From Mactra quadrangularis (taxonomy: Eukaryota; Mollusca; Bivalvia; Venerida; Mactridae), in assembly GCA_025267735.1 (NCBI GenBank), contig CM046294.1, positions 19,960,162 through 20,024,161 on the forward strand: 64,000 nt of DNA, written 5' to 3'. Position numbers and translations under genes: made by a program. This document shows positions 63,754 to 64,000 of the stretch, piece by piece (within the stretch, counting starts at the first letter, position 1; each line of letters opens with the position of its first letter). The notes below the pieces were generated by a model. The model saw only the letters and a program-made list of their open reading frames with translations, had not been told where the DNA came from and searched no databases.

Positions 63754-63885
63754 CTTGCAAAAACTACAAATTTCGCATTGTGTCTAATTAATTTTCTTTA
63801 GAACAGTGGTAAAATGAAGATATTTAATCTTTATCGTTCCGCATTCAACAAAAATTGATGTACGCCGCCATGTTGGATTTTATGA
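63754..63885 (-). promoter_or_regulatory. Possible promoter and 5' UTR exon of the BTB-ZF gene
   Basis: The minus strand reads CCAACATGGCGGCG, a YY1-like motif often found just downstream of animal start sites in the sense orientation. A good donor (GCAAG|GTACT) follows about 110 nt later, at 63753. A short upstream ORF (MAAYINFC, stop) starts in the motif. The coding exon at 61297 has its own acceptor, so a 5' exon must exist upstream. That this is it is inference. Confidence 0.35.
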
Positions 63886-64000
63886 AGTGACTAAACTTCT
63901 AACGAATAGTGAACTGTCGCTGTCGTCATACTCTGGTCGTCGAAACTCTTTAGAAGTCCAAGACCACTTGCACACATTTTGCTCGTTAAAATGCATGCAA

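Overview
This is eukaryotic, AT-rich, repeat-dense DNA. Spliced C2H2 zinc-finger exons with GT-AG introns, tRNA-derived SINEs, MITE-like DNA transposons, minisatellites and a solo LTR all point to an animal nuclear genome. The repeat style (units built on 'gtgaccttgacctttgaccc', hairpin-ended elements with runs of 'gacgga', SINEs with a shared 'tttcctggac...ccagtactcacc' core) resembles bivalve mollusc genomes; that assignment is inference from memory of such repeats, not a search result. There is no prokaryotic feature, CRISPR array or rRNA.

The one protein-coding gene that can be modelled with confidence is on the minus strand at the right end. It has four coding exons (61297-59212, 58750-58586, 58081-57972, 56951-56433) and encodes a BTB-BACK protein with a basic linker and nine C2H2 fingers, 959 residues. 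Splice phases agree at every junction, and one intron falls inside the Cys-x2-Cys pair of finger 8. A 5' UTR exon may lie near 63754-63885, next to a minus-strand YY1-like motif. Three further short minus-strand segments look like real exons: 43831-44068 (possible Tudor/SH3-like beta-barrel), 34751-34840 (terminal exon with stop) and 34017-34135. The last two each have a decayed tandem copy beside them. I could not join them into a gene.

Layout, left to right: 1-2.6 kb, tandem and MITE-like repeats; 2.7-3.5 kb, a CpG-rich segment of unknown role; 3.6-7.1 kb, a degenerate array built on a self-complementary ~60-bp unit; 7.1-16.3 kb, SINEs, MITEs, a 125-bp minisatellite and a near-perfect 151-bp palindrome; 16.4-21.6 kb, a 34-bp tandem array interrupted by a solo LTR; 21.7-28 kb, SINEs and a TIR element inserted into a SINE; 30.5-33.0 kb, a ~145-bp tandem element with terminal hairpins; 33.5-36.2 kb, the duplicated exons; 38.5-41.1 kb, a 36-bp minisatellite and a foldback element carrying an 'acgaaaacaac' array; 43-52.4 kb, hAT-type elements with 8-bp target duplications, an apparent promoter at 46.1 kb and a nested pair of TIR elements; 52.8-56 kb, more short elements; 56.4-63.9 kb, the BTB-zinc finger gene, whose upstream intron contains a Mutator-like element inserted into the terminus of another transposon.
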